Notes: a model not told the origin generated them from the letters alone. Counted from the first letter of the stretch, positions 36,544 to 47,519 are shown. The stretch: 64,000 bases of DNA from Muscardinus avellanarius (GCA_963383645.1 OY726559.1:114928441-114992440), one strand, 5' to 3'. A program made the numbers and translations.

Positions 36544-36549
36544 AATAAA
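36544..36549 (+). terminator. TPM3: Poly(A) signal for exon 9c transcripts
   Basis: AATAAA lies 331 bp after the 9c stop, in unique sequence, followed by a T/GT-containing stretch. It is the first canonical signal after exon 9c. Confidence 0.7.
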
Positions 36550-37428
36550 AAGACTGACTGGACAAGATGTCGTAACTGCTTCATCTGCAGGCCCAGGGAC
36601 GGGTCCTCCTGCCTGGGTGGAGAAAGGGAAGGGAAAGAAGGGTGTGGGGTATGAATACGGGTCTGTGTCGCCATCACTTGTCTGATTTGAAGGCTGGGCT
36701 ATTTTCCTCCCATCCCTGGAGTAGTCCAGGACGGTTTGCTTCTTAAGCAGATTAGATGCTTCTTGATTTTTTTTTTCTTACTGATATTTTCCTTCTTACT
36801 TCCTTTTTCTGGGTTTATGTATGGTTAATTGCAAGTAATTGTCACAGGCAACGTCTGGCTAATGGCTCGGCAAGAATCTCAAGGTGCTGGGCTTTGTTTT
36901 CTTTAGTTATAATTTGGCTTAGCTATGAGGGTTCACTTCTATATATTCCAGCAGTAATTTTCCTTTTCCCTGATTTTTTTTTTTTTTTTTTTTTGAGAAA
37001 ACGTGTAAGCACATAAGGATCTTCCTGTACAATCTTCAGGCTGAGATTCTGGGGTGTCTAGTGGTAGAAATATGCCCTTCCTTGTTGGTAGTTGTCAAAC
37101 CCCTATAAGCCATTTCAGGTTGGTATTACCCCACGGGCAAAAAGCCTTAGAAGAGTAGGTGGCTGGTGCTGTGGGTCTGCGCCTTTCGTAACTGGGAGCT
37201 GAGAGCCTTGGTTGATGCAGGACGGAGAGGAAGTGACTGATGAGGTCCTCACTCCCTCCCTCAGGAAGCACCGAGATCCTGTAACCTCAGTAGGCAAGCC
37301 AAAGGCCCCGCGGTGCAGGCACTAGCTTCTGTGGTTGAGAAGGCGCTGCTTTAGAGCGAGTCTCAGAGTGGGCAGACCTCGATGGTGATTTTTTTTATTT
37401 TGTAACTTCTTTCCTTTATCCCCATCAG
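36550..37428. other. TPM3: Unique sequence between exons 9c and 9d
   Basis: About 880 bp, no SINE; a T19-type tract near 36975-36994. No other exon recognised. Confidence 0.6.
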
Positions 37429-37511
37429 ATAAGCTGAAATGCACCAAAGAGGAGCACCTCTGTACACAAAGGATGCTGGACCAGACTCTGCTTGACCTGA
37501 ATGAGATGTAG
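37429..37511 (+). CDS. TPM3: TPM3 exon 9d (general non-muscle C-terminus)
   Basis: Encodes DKLKCTKEEHLCTQRMLDQT then LLDLNEM and TAG at 37509-37511. Acceptor CCCCATCAG preceded by a T-rich tract. Joined to 1b-3-4-5-6-7-8 it gives 248 residues. It is the end used by the common cytoskeletal isoforms. Confidence 0.98.
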
Positions 37512-38245
37512 AACTCCCCAGCCCCGCCCTGCCGCCGCTCCTCCCTCTGACCCCGACTCACCTGAGGCCAGCCAGCCCAAAGCTGACCTTGAAACTGAGG
37601 GCTGATCTTTAACTGGAAGGCTGCTTTCTCCTTTTGACACCCCCTCCGCCCCCTCCCTACCCCTCACCCCTTGTCTTTTTCACCGAAACCGGCTCTGCCT
37701 CTGCCCAGAGATTCCCGCTGGGTAAAGGCTGAACACCTTTGGGAACAACATTTAAGGGAATGTGAGCACAATGCAAAGTGTCTTTAAAAAGCATGTTGTG
37801 ATGTATACATTTTGTAATTTTTTTGTTGTTATAGCAACCGTTTGTAAAAAAAAAAAAAAAAAAACATTCCAGATAATTCCACAGCTCCGAAGCCGCGAGC
37901 TTCCTCTCTTGCTGGTGGATGGTAACTTCAGCCTGATCCATACTGCCCTCTCCACGGGGGGGGAAACGGTATGGGCCAGCCTTACCGAGAGCCAAACAGC
38001 CGAGACAAGACTCCGCGATGGCAAGCCTCATCGTTCTGCACAAAGGACCAGCCAAACCAGAAAAAGCATTCCAGGAGGAATCAGCCAAAACAAAAACCAT
38101 GCTATGAAGCTTTCTCTCTCTCTCTTTTTTTTTAAATTTTTAAATTTTTTTAGCTTTAAGCCATCTTTGGACAACTTTTTTTTTTTTTTTTCTTTTTTAC
38201 TTTTCTCATCAGAAATGACCAAATTAAGATGGTGAGACCCTGAGA

Positions 38246-38336
38246 CCTTGGTTTGTTTGTTTGGTGCTGGGGATGCAGCCCAGGGCCTTGTGCATATTAG
38301 GCACGTGCTCTGCCGCTGAGCCATAGCCTCAGTCCT
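38246..38336 (-). repeat. Old ID-type SINE inside the TPM3 3' UTR
   Basis: Reverse tRNA-like unit: GGTGCTGGGGATGCAGCCCA to GCTGAGCCATAGCC. Diverged, so older than the dimers. Confidence 0.82.
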
Positions 38337-38885
38337 GACCCCCGATTTTCATCCCGTCCCAACCCCCTTCTCAACTGCTCACAGATGGATCATGTATGTG
38401 CCCCTTAATGTTGAGGCTACTTCATTTCTCGCCTGCCTCCTTGGAAGGAAGGAAGAATGGAAGGAAGGAGCTTTTGCCACTGATTTAGCCATATGAAAGT
38501 CATCTCATCACCCTTTTCTGGGTCTGAAGCTGCTGCCTCCAAAAGTGCCATCTTATTGTGCTTTATCGGCCAGAGTGGGAGAAATCCTGAATAGCTTATG
38601 TACAAAACTTTTTAAATTTTATATTATTTTGAAACTTTGCCGCCCCGTCTGGCTGTGAGCGTTCTCTACAGCCTGGGCTGGCAGCGTGCTAATCTTTCAG
38701 TCTCTCTCCCCACCCAATCCCCACTTGTGGGCGAGGTCTCCATGAGGTTCGTTAGGTGCACAGCCTGCAGCTTATTGGCTTCAAATGTATTCTCCTTTGT
38801 CGTGGTCTCTTTGGGGCCAGTTGGGAGAAAGAGAAACCAATAGTGTAACTGTTTTGATACTGAATATTGACAAGTGTCTTTTTGA

Positions 38886-38891
38886 AATAAA
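38886..38891 (+). terminator. TPM3: Poly(A) signal of TPM3 exon 9d transcripts
   Basis: AATAAA about 1.4 kb after the 9d stop, followed within about 30 bases by C/T-rich sequence. Confidence 0.75.
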
Positions 38892-38905
38892 GAACCAGTC
38901 CCTCC

Positions 38906-39702
38906 AACCCTCAGACTTCCATGACTTTTATTTATTCAACCAAACGTGCTTTTTCCCCAGGAGTTGAGTGTAGAAATAAGATCTTTGTGGATGGTAGCAA
39001 CAGGACTTAATGTGCATTATACACTTACACTTTGGAAGCAAACCAAAACGGCTCAGAACTCTGCTCCTTAATTCCTAGCTGTGTGCTGTGAGAAAAACCA
39101 ACTGCCGTCATCTGTAAAATGGAAATAACATGTATTGTCAGGGGAAATGTGAAGATCAGAAATAGTGCTAGGCCTTTTATAGGTTACTTTATTTCATACT
39201 AGCATCTTCAGGTTCAGCTCTACATTTTTCTTTACAACCGTTTGAATACTTTCTAATAAACATGCATTTTTTACACTACCTACCATATGTTGTTACTTAC
39301 ACTTATACCTATAAATGTGTGGTGTTTGTAGACTCTCGAGACAGCTTTTCAGGTAACAAACAGCCTATCGGGTATTTGGAGAAAAGCTAATTGAACAAGT
39401 GCTTCCAGGGTATTTGCTTAGAAACAGGCTACATGAGTAGATGGCTTTCAAAGCTGCTTTTGAGATGCCAGTGGCTGGTCATTTCCTGCACTGTGGCCTT
39501 GAAGTGGACATGAATCTGACTTCCTAGTAAAGATTACACAGTTTCCTTGACAAAGTCCAGCTGTTTATGCTAGAGACTGGAAACTTTCCATTTATAGGAA
39601 TAGACCATTGCTGACTGGAAATTATTGCAAAAAAATTTTTTTTTAAAATCTAGGGACCAAACACAGACAACAGAATGAGATAAGATGGGGAAATTTTTCT
39701 TA
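38906..39702. other. Unique sequence between TPM3 and NUP210L
   Basis: 800 bp, SINE-free; possibly an extended TPM3 3' UTR given the second AATAAA at 39255. Confidence 0.55.
39255..39260 (+). terminator. Candidate distal poly(A) signal
   Basis: AATAAA in unique sequence about 370 bp after the main TPM3 signal, followed by a T run. It could end an extended TPM3 3' UTR; no transcript evidence is available. Confidence 0.35.
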
Positions 39703-39882
39703 GACTTTTTTTTGGTGGTACTCGGGGTGGAACCCAGAGGCTTTCAACCTCCGGGCTTCACTCCCAACCCATTTTATATTTTATTTGCAAACAGGGTCTA
39801 AGTTGCTGAGAGCCTCATTAAGTAGCTGAGGCTGCCTTTGAACCTGTGCGACCCTCCTGTCTCAGCCTCCCACGCCCAGCTT
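39703..39882 (-). repeat. Dimeric SINE
   Basis: T-tract, ID tail and head ending CACGCCCAGC. Confidence 0.88.
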
Positions 39883-39916
39883 CGTAGACTTTTATTGTTG
39901 CTTACTGTTGAAAAGA

Positions 39917-40097
39917 CCAGCCTGGTGGGTGTGGTAGCACGTGTCTGTAATCCCAGTATTAGGAGGCTGGGATAGGAGGGTCACAGGTTCGAAGCCAGCA
40001 TGCAGTAATTTAGCAAGACTCTTTCAAAATAAAAATAAAATAGGGCTGGGCGTGTAACTCAGAGGTATTCATCTCCTGATTTAGTCCACAGCACCAG
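39917..40097 (+). repeat. Dimeric SINE
   Basis: AGCCTGGTGGGTGTGGTAGC head to the diverged end CCACAGCACC. Confidence 0.86.
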
Positions 40098-40149
40098 AAA
40101 CATCTTCCATAGTTACTTATTTTGTAACATTGGGAATCATAGCGGGGGA

Positions 40150-40266
40150 GGGGGATTATAGCGGGGTCTTGCTAGATTGACGCGTTTCACTGCTTGGTGA
40201 ACCTGTGATCCTTCTGTCTCAGCCTCCCAGATAGTGGGATTACAGACATGTGCCACCACGCCGGCC
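40150..40266 (-). repeat. SINE head monomer beside the NUP210L promoter
   Basis: Ends CACGCCGGCC 127 bp before the NUP210L ATG and about 43 bp before the GC box. Confidence 0.87.
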
Positions 40267-40393
40267 AGGACTTCATTACTAAGGTTCCCACAATTCCAAG
40301 CAAGATAGGCCCCGCCCCCTGGTGACGTTGCGCCTGCGGATTGGCGGGAGACGCGGCTGCCGCAGAGCGGGAATCCGGAACCTGGCAGTCGCC
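40267..40393 (+). promoter_or_regulatory. NUP210L: NUP210L promoter and 5' leader
   Basis: A short GC-rich stretch lies between a minus-strand SINE ending near 40266 and the ATG at 40394. It has a GC box CCCCGCCCCC (40310-40319), a CRE-like TGACGT (40323-40328) and an inverted CCAAT box ATTGG (40340-40344). There is no TATA box. CRE-like sites are common in promoters of germ-cell genes, which fits the reported testis expression of NUP210L; that link is inference. Confidence 0.65.
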
Positions 40394-40557
40394 ATGGCTG
40401 GGCCCCGAGGCGTGAGGCTGGCTTTGTGCTGGCTCCTGCTGTGTTGGCTTGGGACCCGGGCCAACAAGCTTAACGTGCCCCAGGTGCTGTTGCCCTTCGG
40501 CCAGGAGCCAGGCCGGGTGCCCTTCGTGCTGGAGGCGCAGCGCGGCTGCTACACCTG
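40394..40557 (+). CDS. NUP210L: NUP210L exon 1 with signal peptide
   Basis: ATG in strong context (GTCGCCATGG). Residues 1-23 form a signal peptide: a basic start (MAGPRGVR), a hydrophobic core (LALCWLLLCWLG) and a likely cleavage after TRA. The mature start NKLNVPQVLLPF matches the gp210 family. The exon ends inside a Trp codon (TG|G) with donor GTGAGG. It delivers the protein to the ER and nuclear-envelope lumen. Confidence 0.93.
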
Positions 40558-40929
40558 GTGAGGAGGCGGTCGCAAGCTTGTGCCCCCCACACGAGCCCCG
40601 AGGAGGGAGGCCACACCTCCAGGACCCGCAGGGATGCGTGTGCGCACTGCGTGAAGGGGCCTGGCGCGTAAGGATGGAGAGGACCGCGGCTTTGGGGATA
40701 GTGGCCAGGCCCGGATATGGCGCACCCTGCCCAAGGGCCCTCCTGGGAGAAAGTCCTGGGATGTGTGTTGGGACTGGCAGACACTGGGCAGCTGTCAGGG
40801 CACAGGGAAGCCTGTGGTGGAGGCCACAGGTCGTCTCCAAAGTGAGGACCTTATAAGGTCAATTCAACTAGGGGAGAGTGAGTTCCCAAGAACTATGGAC
40901 ATTTATTTAGGAGCAAAAAGATCTGGAGT

Positions 40930-41064
40930 GAGCCGGGTATGGTGGTGCACGCTTGTAATCCCAGCATTTGCGAGGCTGAGGCAGGAGAATCGCGGTTCAC
41001 GGACAGATTTAGCTGCTTAGTGAGGCCATTTGCTCCACGGTAGAATTCCCTAGGTTCAATCCCC

Positions 41065-41101
<37 letters not shown>
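40930..41101 (+). repeat. SINE with internal deletion and (AC)n
   Basis: Head GAGCCGGGTATGGTGG, shortened tail, then (AC)n. Confidence 0.87.
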
Positions 41102-41103
<2 letters not shown>

Positions 41104-41265
41104 GACCTTGACTAAATATGGGAAGAGATGGTTTTCTGGCGTGAGAGGACCCATGGCTAGGTTATGTGGTTACCTAAGTTGTGAGGGAACTTAAGGGAAG
41201 CAAGTTCTGAGAAACCAGAATATTCATTGTAAATGGAGGAAATTTCTCTTAAGAGAACCAATGAA

Positions 41266-41452
41266 GTGTAACGTGGTGTCCCAGGCCTATAATCTCAGCA
41301 CTTGGGAGGTTGAGACAGGAGGATCACAGATTCAAAGCCAGCCTCAGCAATTTAGAGAAGCCACATTTTCAAAATACAAAATGAAAAGGCGATGTGGTGT
41401 AGCTCAGAGGCAGAATGCCCCTGAGTTCAATCGCCAGCACCACAAAAAAGAG
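41266..41452 (+). repeat. Dimeric SINE, older
   Basis: GTGTAACGTGGTGTCCC head to CAGCACCACAAAA. Confidence 0.85.
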
Positions 41453-41583
41453 AAGCAGTGAGGGTTTTTTTCAGCGTGAGAAGTTCCCCTTTCATTTTAT
41501 GAGGCTGTATAAAGAAATTAGGCTTGCAAGAGGCCCCAGTGTGTTTTTCATGACCGAGAGGATGATACTAGAAATTTTTCTAG

Positions 41584-41803
41584 GAGCCGGGCGTGGTGGC
41601 ACACGCTTGTAAAAAAAAAATCCCAGCATTTGGTAGGCTCAAAAAGGAGGATCATGGTTCAGACAGCCTCAGCTACTTAGTGAGGCCCTCTGCAACTCAG
41701 TGAGACCCTGTTTCAAAATAAAGAATCAAAAATAGGGCTGGGGGTGTCGCTCGGAGGTAGAATGCCCCTGGGTTCCATCCCCAGTACCAAAAAGAAAAAA
41801 GAA
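41584..41803 (+). repeat. Dimeric SINE, A-type
   Basis: Flanked by GAAATTTTTCTAG/GAAATGTTTCTAG; the head carries an A9 insertion. Confidence 0.92.
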
Positions 41804-41823
41804 AGAAAAAGAAATGTTTCTAG

Positions 41824-42136
41824 CACTGCAAGCTGTTCCATCCATCCATAAAATTTTTTTGGTCTATAAAGTTGGACTCACACCTCCTAATTTAGGTGGC
41901 TTTTCCATCTTAGATAGCAGCCCAGTATCTAGGATTAGAGGAAATAATTTCTCAGAGCATAAGAAAGTCCTGTCTCCCATTGGAAATGTCTTCACTGGAA
42001 ACATAACATTGATACTATTTTTATATATGGAAGGGAAAATGTGATATTTTACTCTTATTTTAAACATTAACAGAGGAATAGAACACTACTGGGACTTTGC
42101 CTAAGAGCTCATTGGGAAAATGTTCTGATGAGTTTC

Positions 42137-42137
<1 letters not shown>
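41824..42137. other. NUP210L: Unique intronic sequence
   Basis: About 310 bp without repeats; nothing recognised. Confidence 0.55.
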
Positions 42138-42184
<47 letters not shown>

Positions 42185-42349
42185 AGGGATGGAACCCAAG
42201 GGCATTCTACCACCGAGATATGCCACCAGCCCTATTTTTCATTCTTTATTTTGAAATGGTCTCACTGAGTTGCAAAGGGCCTCATTAAGTAACTGAGGCT
42301 GTCTGTGAACCCGGATCCTCTTGTCTCAGCCTCCCAAATGCTGGGATTA
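42138..42349 (-). repeat. (TG)n and reverse SINE
   Basis: (TG)n to 42180 joined to a reverse SINE lacking the head end. Confidence 0.88.
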
Positions 42350-42367
42350 CCCATTTTAATTCTTATA

Positions 42368-42646
42368 GCTGGGTGCAGTAGTGCACGCCTGTGATCCTAG
42401 TACTTGGAAGGCTGAGAGGAGAGTATCACAGGTCTGAGGCCAGCCTCAGGAACTGAATGAGACCTTCAGGAACTTAGTGAGACCCTTTTCAAAATAAAAA
42501 CGGAAGTCAGGCATGGTGGCGCATGCTTGTAATCCCGGTACTTGGGAGGCTGAGACAGGAGGATCACACGGGTTCGAAGCCAGCCTCAGCTACTTAGTGA
42601 GGCTCTCAGCAACTTAGTGAGACCCTGTTTCCAAATTTAAACCAAA

Positions 42647-42697
<51 letters not shown>

Positions 42698-43545
42698 GGG
42701 AGTATAGCTCAGAGGTAGAAAGCCTCTGGGTTCCACCCCCAGTACCACAAAACCAGCCTCAGCTACTTTGTGAGACCCTCTGGAACTCAATGAGACCCTG
42801 TTTCAAATAAAAGAATAAAAAATGGGCCTGGAGGTATAGCTCAGAGGTAGAATACCGCTGAGTTCAACCCCCAGTACCACAAAAATATAAAGAAAAAATA
42901 AAGAAGCTGGGTATGGTGGCATATATCTGTGATCCCAGTACTTGGGAGGCTAAGAAAGGAGGAGCACAGGTTTGTGGCCAGTCCTAGCAGTTTAGGGAGG
43001 CCCTTAGCAATTTAGTTAGATCTGTTTCAAAATAAAAAATTAAAAAGGGTGGGGGGAAGTTGAGTGCAGTGGCACATGCTTGTAATCCCAGTACTTGGGA
43101 GGCTGAGACAGTAGGACTGAAAGTTCAAAGCCTCAGTAATTTAGCAAGGCTCTCAGCAACCTTGTGAGACCCTGTTTCCCAATAAGAAATACAATCATGT
43201 TGGAGGTGTAGCTTGGTGTGGAATGCCTCTGGGTTCAATCCCCAGTACCAAAAAATAATAAGAAATAATAGGGTGGGAGGTGTGAGTTACAGGTAGAACA
43301 GGCCTAGGTTCAATCTACAAAATAAACAAATTAATAAGCTTGTATAGAAGGACACACCTGTAATGCCAGTACTTGGAAGGTTGAGACACAATGATCTTGG
43401 GTTTGAGGCCAGCCTCATGCAACTTAGCAAGACACTCTGCAACTTAGTGAGATCTTGTTTCAAAATAAACAAATAAAATAGGGCAGGGGGTGTAGCTCAA
43501 GGGTAGAATGCCCCTAGGCTCACTCCCCAGTCCCTCCCCCCAAAA
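42368..43545 (+). repeat. Head-to-tail SINE run
   Basis: Copies from 42368, 42506 (B-type with (TA)n 42655-42692 in its linker), 42761, 42904, 43056 and 43337, plus an ID tail at 43264. Confidence 0.86.
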
Positions 43546-43605
43546 AATGTCACTTAAGTATACCTGATAGTATAGAACATGGAAGAAGTATAGAAGTCTC
43601 TCTCT

Positions 43606-43822
43606 TTTCTTTTTTTTGCAGTACTGGGGATGGAACCCAGGGGCATTTGACCTCCAAGCTAAACCCTCAGCCCCCTTTTTTATTCTTTATTTTTATTTTG
43701 AAACAGGGTCTCACTGAGTTGCAGAAGGCCTAACTAAGTAGCTGAGGCGGTTCACAAACCGCAGTTCCCGTCTCAGTCTCCCAAATGCCAGAATTACAAG
43801 CGTGCGCCACCACGCCTGTCTT
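43606..43822 (-). repeat. Dimeric SINE just upstream of NUP210L exon 2
   Basis: Ends CACGCCTGTC 64 bp before exon 2. Confidence 0.92.
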
Positions 43823-43886
43823 CGAAGTCTCTTGCACACTAACTCTGACCTGTGTATTTATCCTCTTGAGTGTGTCGTTCTGGCAG

Positions 43887-44023
43887 GCACTCCACCCACC
43901 ACGAAGCGGTTACTGTTGAGCCTCTGTTTGAAAATGGCATCTTATGTTCCAAAAGAGCTGTACTCATTGCTGAATCTACCCAGCCTGTGCGCCTCAGCAG
44001 TATCATTCTTGCTCGAGAAATAG
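43887..44023 (+). CDS. NUP210L: NUP210L exon 2
   Basis: Acceptor TTCTGGCAG, donor GTATGT, 137 nt. Encodes HSTHHEAVTVEPLFENGILC then SKRAVLIAESTQPVRLSSII and onward, comparable to the VASIEPL...LTQPARLTSIIF stretch of NUP210. A minus-strand SINE ends about 65 bp before the acceptor. Confidence 0.92.
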
Positions 44024-44450
44024 GTATGTGTAAAGACTATGTATCACTTCTGGGTAGAGTCATGGATGGATGTCTTGTATAGATGATTAACATAAACGGC
44101 AGAGGCTTCAACTGATAAGAAGTAGAAAAAAGGATTCCTGCCACATAAACCCCAAAAGTGGCATCCTGTGTGGCCCCCGCCCCGTTTTGGTATCTGCAGT
44201 CCCTGGAATGGTGTCTTATACCATGGGAATTCTAGTTGAGTCAACGAAGGAATCATTCATCCTAATTTGGGGGGGAAGGTCTGATGTTGGTCTGGAGCAT
44301 TGATTCACAAAATTGGCTCTACTATCCCCAGACTGGGGGGATGGTCGTAACTTGGGATGTAATTGGGGAGTTGAATAAAAATAAGGGGGGGGGCAGAGAA
44401 GGCCCCTGCTCACTAAATTGAGGATGGTCTCATCTATAAATTTTAATGCT
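44024..44450. other. NUP210L: Unique intronic sequence after NUP210L exon 2
   Basis: About 430 bp; contains a G-run near 44385. Nothing recognised. Confidence 0.55.
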
Positions 44451-44453
44451 GGC

Positions 44454-44520
44454 CCTTTTTTGGTTTTGAGGAGTGAACACAGCATTCTGCCTCTGAGCTA
44501 TACCTCCATCCCCACCCTCC

Positions 44521-44575
<55 letters not shown>

Positions 44576-44732
44576 TACTAGATTGAACCCAGGGCCATTC
44601 TACCTCTGAGCTATACCCCCAGCTCTAATTTTTATATACTTTATTTTGGAACACATCTCACTCAGCTGTGGAAGCCTCCCTAAGTAGCTGAGGTTGGCCA
44701 TGAGCCCGCGATCCTCCTGTCTCAGGTACTGG
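44454..44732 (-). repeat. ID tail, (TG)n and reverse SINE
   Basis: (TG)n at about 44525-44574 separates two reverse SINE parts. Confidence 0.85.
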
Positions 44733-45013
44733 TCCATAGTTCTCACGCAGCATTACAGCTGCTTTGGTTCCGTCAGCGCCCAGCACATTTCTCCACCGAA
44801 GACAAGGATTTAATTTCCCATTTATTGCTAGATTATCTAGTGCCTATTATTTAGTGTATGTGTTTTTCTAGGCTCGCCCTTCCTTCCTCCCTCCCTCCCT
44901 CCCTTCCTTCCTTTGCCATCCCTGGAACTGGAACACTTCCTTGATGGTAATTCTACAAGGAGATCATGTGAGATTTTTCCTCTTGGCTTTTGTCCATATT
45001 CCGTGTTTTGGTA

Positions 45014-45014
<1 letters not shown>

Positions 45015-45056
<42 letters not shown>

Positions 45057-45350
45057 CTGGGGATTAAACCTCAGTGCATTCTACCTCCAAGCTACACACC
45101 CAGCCCTTTTTTTTTTTTTTTGAAGATTTAAAGAAGTTTATTAGAAAGATAGAAATACAGAAAATAGAAATACAGGGGGTGACTCGAAATGAATACACCC
45201 ACCCAGTCCTTTTTAATTTTTGTTTTGAAACAGGGTCTGGCTAGGTTGTTGAGAGTCTTGCTGTGTAGCTGAAGCTGTCTTCGAACCTGCAATTCTCCTG
45301 TCTCAGCCTCGCAAATACTGGGATTACAAGCATGAGCCATCATGTCTAGT
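45015..45350 (-). repeat. (TG)n, ID tail and split reverse SINE
   Basis: An unassigned 70-bp segment (45122-45190) separates the ID tail from the head half. Confidence 0.78.
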
Positions 45351-45434
45351 TTGGTCTTTAATTCTTTTAAGTTTGGATTTTATTATTCAGTTAACTATTA
45401 CTAAATTAGATTGATTTAATTAATTTTTTTTTAA

Positions 45435-45854
45435 CTGGGCACAGTGGCATATGCCTGTAATCCCAGTACTTAGGAGGCTGAGACAGGTGGATTGCATGCT
45501 CAAGGACAGCTTCAACAAAATAACAACTCTCAGCAACCTAGTCTCAAAACAAAAAAAATTTTTAAAAGGGCTTAATTCCCCATACCAAAAAATAAAACAA
45601 AACAGGGCTGGGAATATAGAACATCTCCAGTACTCAAAAAAAAAAAAAAAAAATGCCGGGCGTGGTGGCGCACGCTTGTAATCCCCGCGCTTGGGAGGCG
45701 GAGACAGGAGGATCGCGCAGGTTCGAAGCCAGCCGCGCTGGCGTAAGAGACCCTGTTTCAAAAATATAAAATAGGTCCGGGAGCGTAGCCCGGAGGTAGA
45801 AGGGCTTCCAGGAACCCCAGTACCACCAAAAAAAAAAAAAAAAAAAAAAAAAAA
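45435..45854 (+). repeat. SINE run ending in a young C-type copy
   Basis: C-type 45654-45854 is close to consensus, CpG-rich and has about 27 A. Confidence 0.9.
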
Positions 45855-45919
45855 GGTATCTTCACTATAAAGTTCCAGTTTTCTCCTTTCCATACACTGT
45901 TCACTAAAAGCGATCACTA

Positions 45920-46535
45920 AGCCAGGCATAGTGGAGCACGCTTATAATTTCGGTACCTAGGAAGTTCAGACAGGAGGAGGCAGGTTCGCAGCCAGCCTCA
46001 GCAGCTTGAATCCGTGGTTCTCCTGCCTCAGCCTCCTAAGAGTTATAATTACAAAACAGGAGTGCACCACCATGCCTGCCTTAGCTTTGATTTGTTTGTG
46101 AGTCTGATACTAGGGATCGAACCCAGGGGGTTTTTACCTCTGAGCTACACCCCCAGCCCTATTTTTAATTTTTATTGATTTTCTTTTTATTTTGAAACAG
46201 GGTCTAAGTTGCAGAGGGGCTTGCTAAGTTGCTGGCTGTGAGCTGGGCATCGTGGCGCATGCTTGTAATCCCAGCATTCGGGAGGATGAGATCGGAGGAT
46301 CATGGCTCACAGCCAGCCTCAGCTACTACTTAGCAATGTCCTCTGCAACTCAGTGAGACCCTGTTTCAAAATAAAGAATAAAAAATAGGCAGGGGGTATA
46401 GCTCAGAGGTTGAATGCCCCTGGGATCCATACCCAGACCCGCAAAAAAAAAAAAAAAAAAAAAAATTGCTGAGGTCTTCCTGTTTCAGCCCCCCAAGTGC
46501 TGGGATTACAGGAATGCACCACCACACCTGGCTGT
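45920..46535. repeat. SINE inserted inside a reverse SINE
   Basis: A + fragment to 46010 and a reverse head to 46082. A reverse host copy (46100-46236 and 46466-46535) is split by a + dimer at 46237-46463. Confidence 0.83.
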
Positions 46536-46542
46536 TTGGGCC

Positions 46543-47217
46543 TTTTTTGTTTTTTCTTGGTACTGAGGATTGAACACAGTTCTGCCTCTGAGCATGTTAC
46601 ACCCCAAACCTGTTTTTTATTTTTATTTATTTTTATTTTGAAATGGTCTCACTGAGTAGCCTGTGATCCTTCTGTCTGAGCCTCTGTTTTGGGTTTTTAT
46701 TAATTAAATTTTTTTTTTTTTGGTGGTACTGGGGTTCCTGGAAGCCCTTCTACCTCGGGGCTACACTCCCAGACCTATTTTTACATTTTCATTTTGGAAA
46801 CAGGGTCTCCTAAGCCAGCGCACGGCTGGCTTCGAACCTGCGCGATCCTCCTGTCTCCGCCTCCCAAGCGCGGGAATTACAAGCGTGCGCCACCACGCCC
46901 GGCCTAATTTATTTTTTAATTTTTTATTTTTTGCAGGTCTGGAGATGGAACCCAGGGGCATTTGACCTCCGAGCTACACCTTCTGCCCCATTTTTTATTT
47001 TGTTTTTATTTTTGTTTTTGTGGTACTGGGGATGTAACTCAGGGGCATTCTACCTCTGAGCTATCCCCAGCCCTATTTTTTTTATTCTATATTTTGAAAC
47101 AGCGTCTTACTGAGTTGCAAAAGGCCCCACTAAGTAGCTGAAGCTGTCCACCCGTGATCCTTCTGTCTCAGCCTCCCAAATACTGGGATTACAAGCATGC
47201 GCCACCATGCCCAGCTT
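46543..47217 (-). repeat. Reverse SINE cluster including C-type
   Basis: ID tail, C-type 46716-46904, ID tail, full copy to 47217. Confidence 0.88.
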
Positions 47218-47274
47218 GTTTTGGGTTTTTACTTTCTTGGTCCAGGAAAAAAAATTAGAGAGATTGAGATTAGT

Positions 47275-47462
47275 TGGGCCTGGTGGCACATGCTTATAAT
47301 TTTAGTATTTGGGAAGCTGAGACAGAAAGATTATAAATTCGATACCAGCCTCAACAACTTAGTGAGACCATGTTTCAAAACAAAAAATAAAATAGGGCTA
47401 GGGATGTGGCTAAGAGGTAGAATGCCCCTGGGTTCAATTCCCAGTAGCACAAAAAGAAAAAA
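47275..47462 (+). repeat. Dimeric SINE, older
   Basis: TAGTTGGGCCTGGTGGCAC head to CCCAGTAGCACAAAA. Confidence 0.86.
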
Positions 47463-47519
47463 AAAGAGAGATTACTGAAAGAATTGACATATGGTTACCA
47501 CCATCTTTCCTAATTAAAT

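Larger units (their letters stand above)
37512..38905 (+). other. TPM3: TPM3 exon 9d 3' untranslated region
   Basis: Non-repetitive sequence after the 9d stop runs to the canonical AATAAA at 38886-38891. It contains an A18 tract (about 37847-37864), a T-rich block around 38126-38195 and one old antisense ID-type SINE (38246-38336). The end near 38905 is inferred. A further AATAAA at 39255-39260 could serve a longer form. Confidence 0.8.

Noticed and set aside
40187..40840. 217-codon antisense open frame over NUP210L exon 1
   Set aside because: It starts in GC-rich intron DNA, crosses exon 1 in reverse and ends in a SINE head; a shadow frame.
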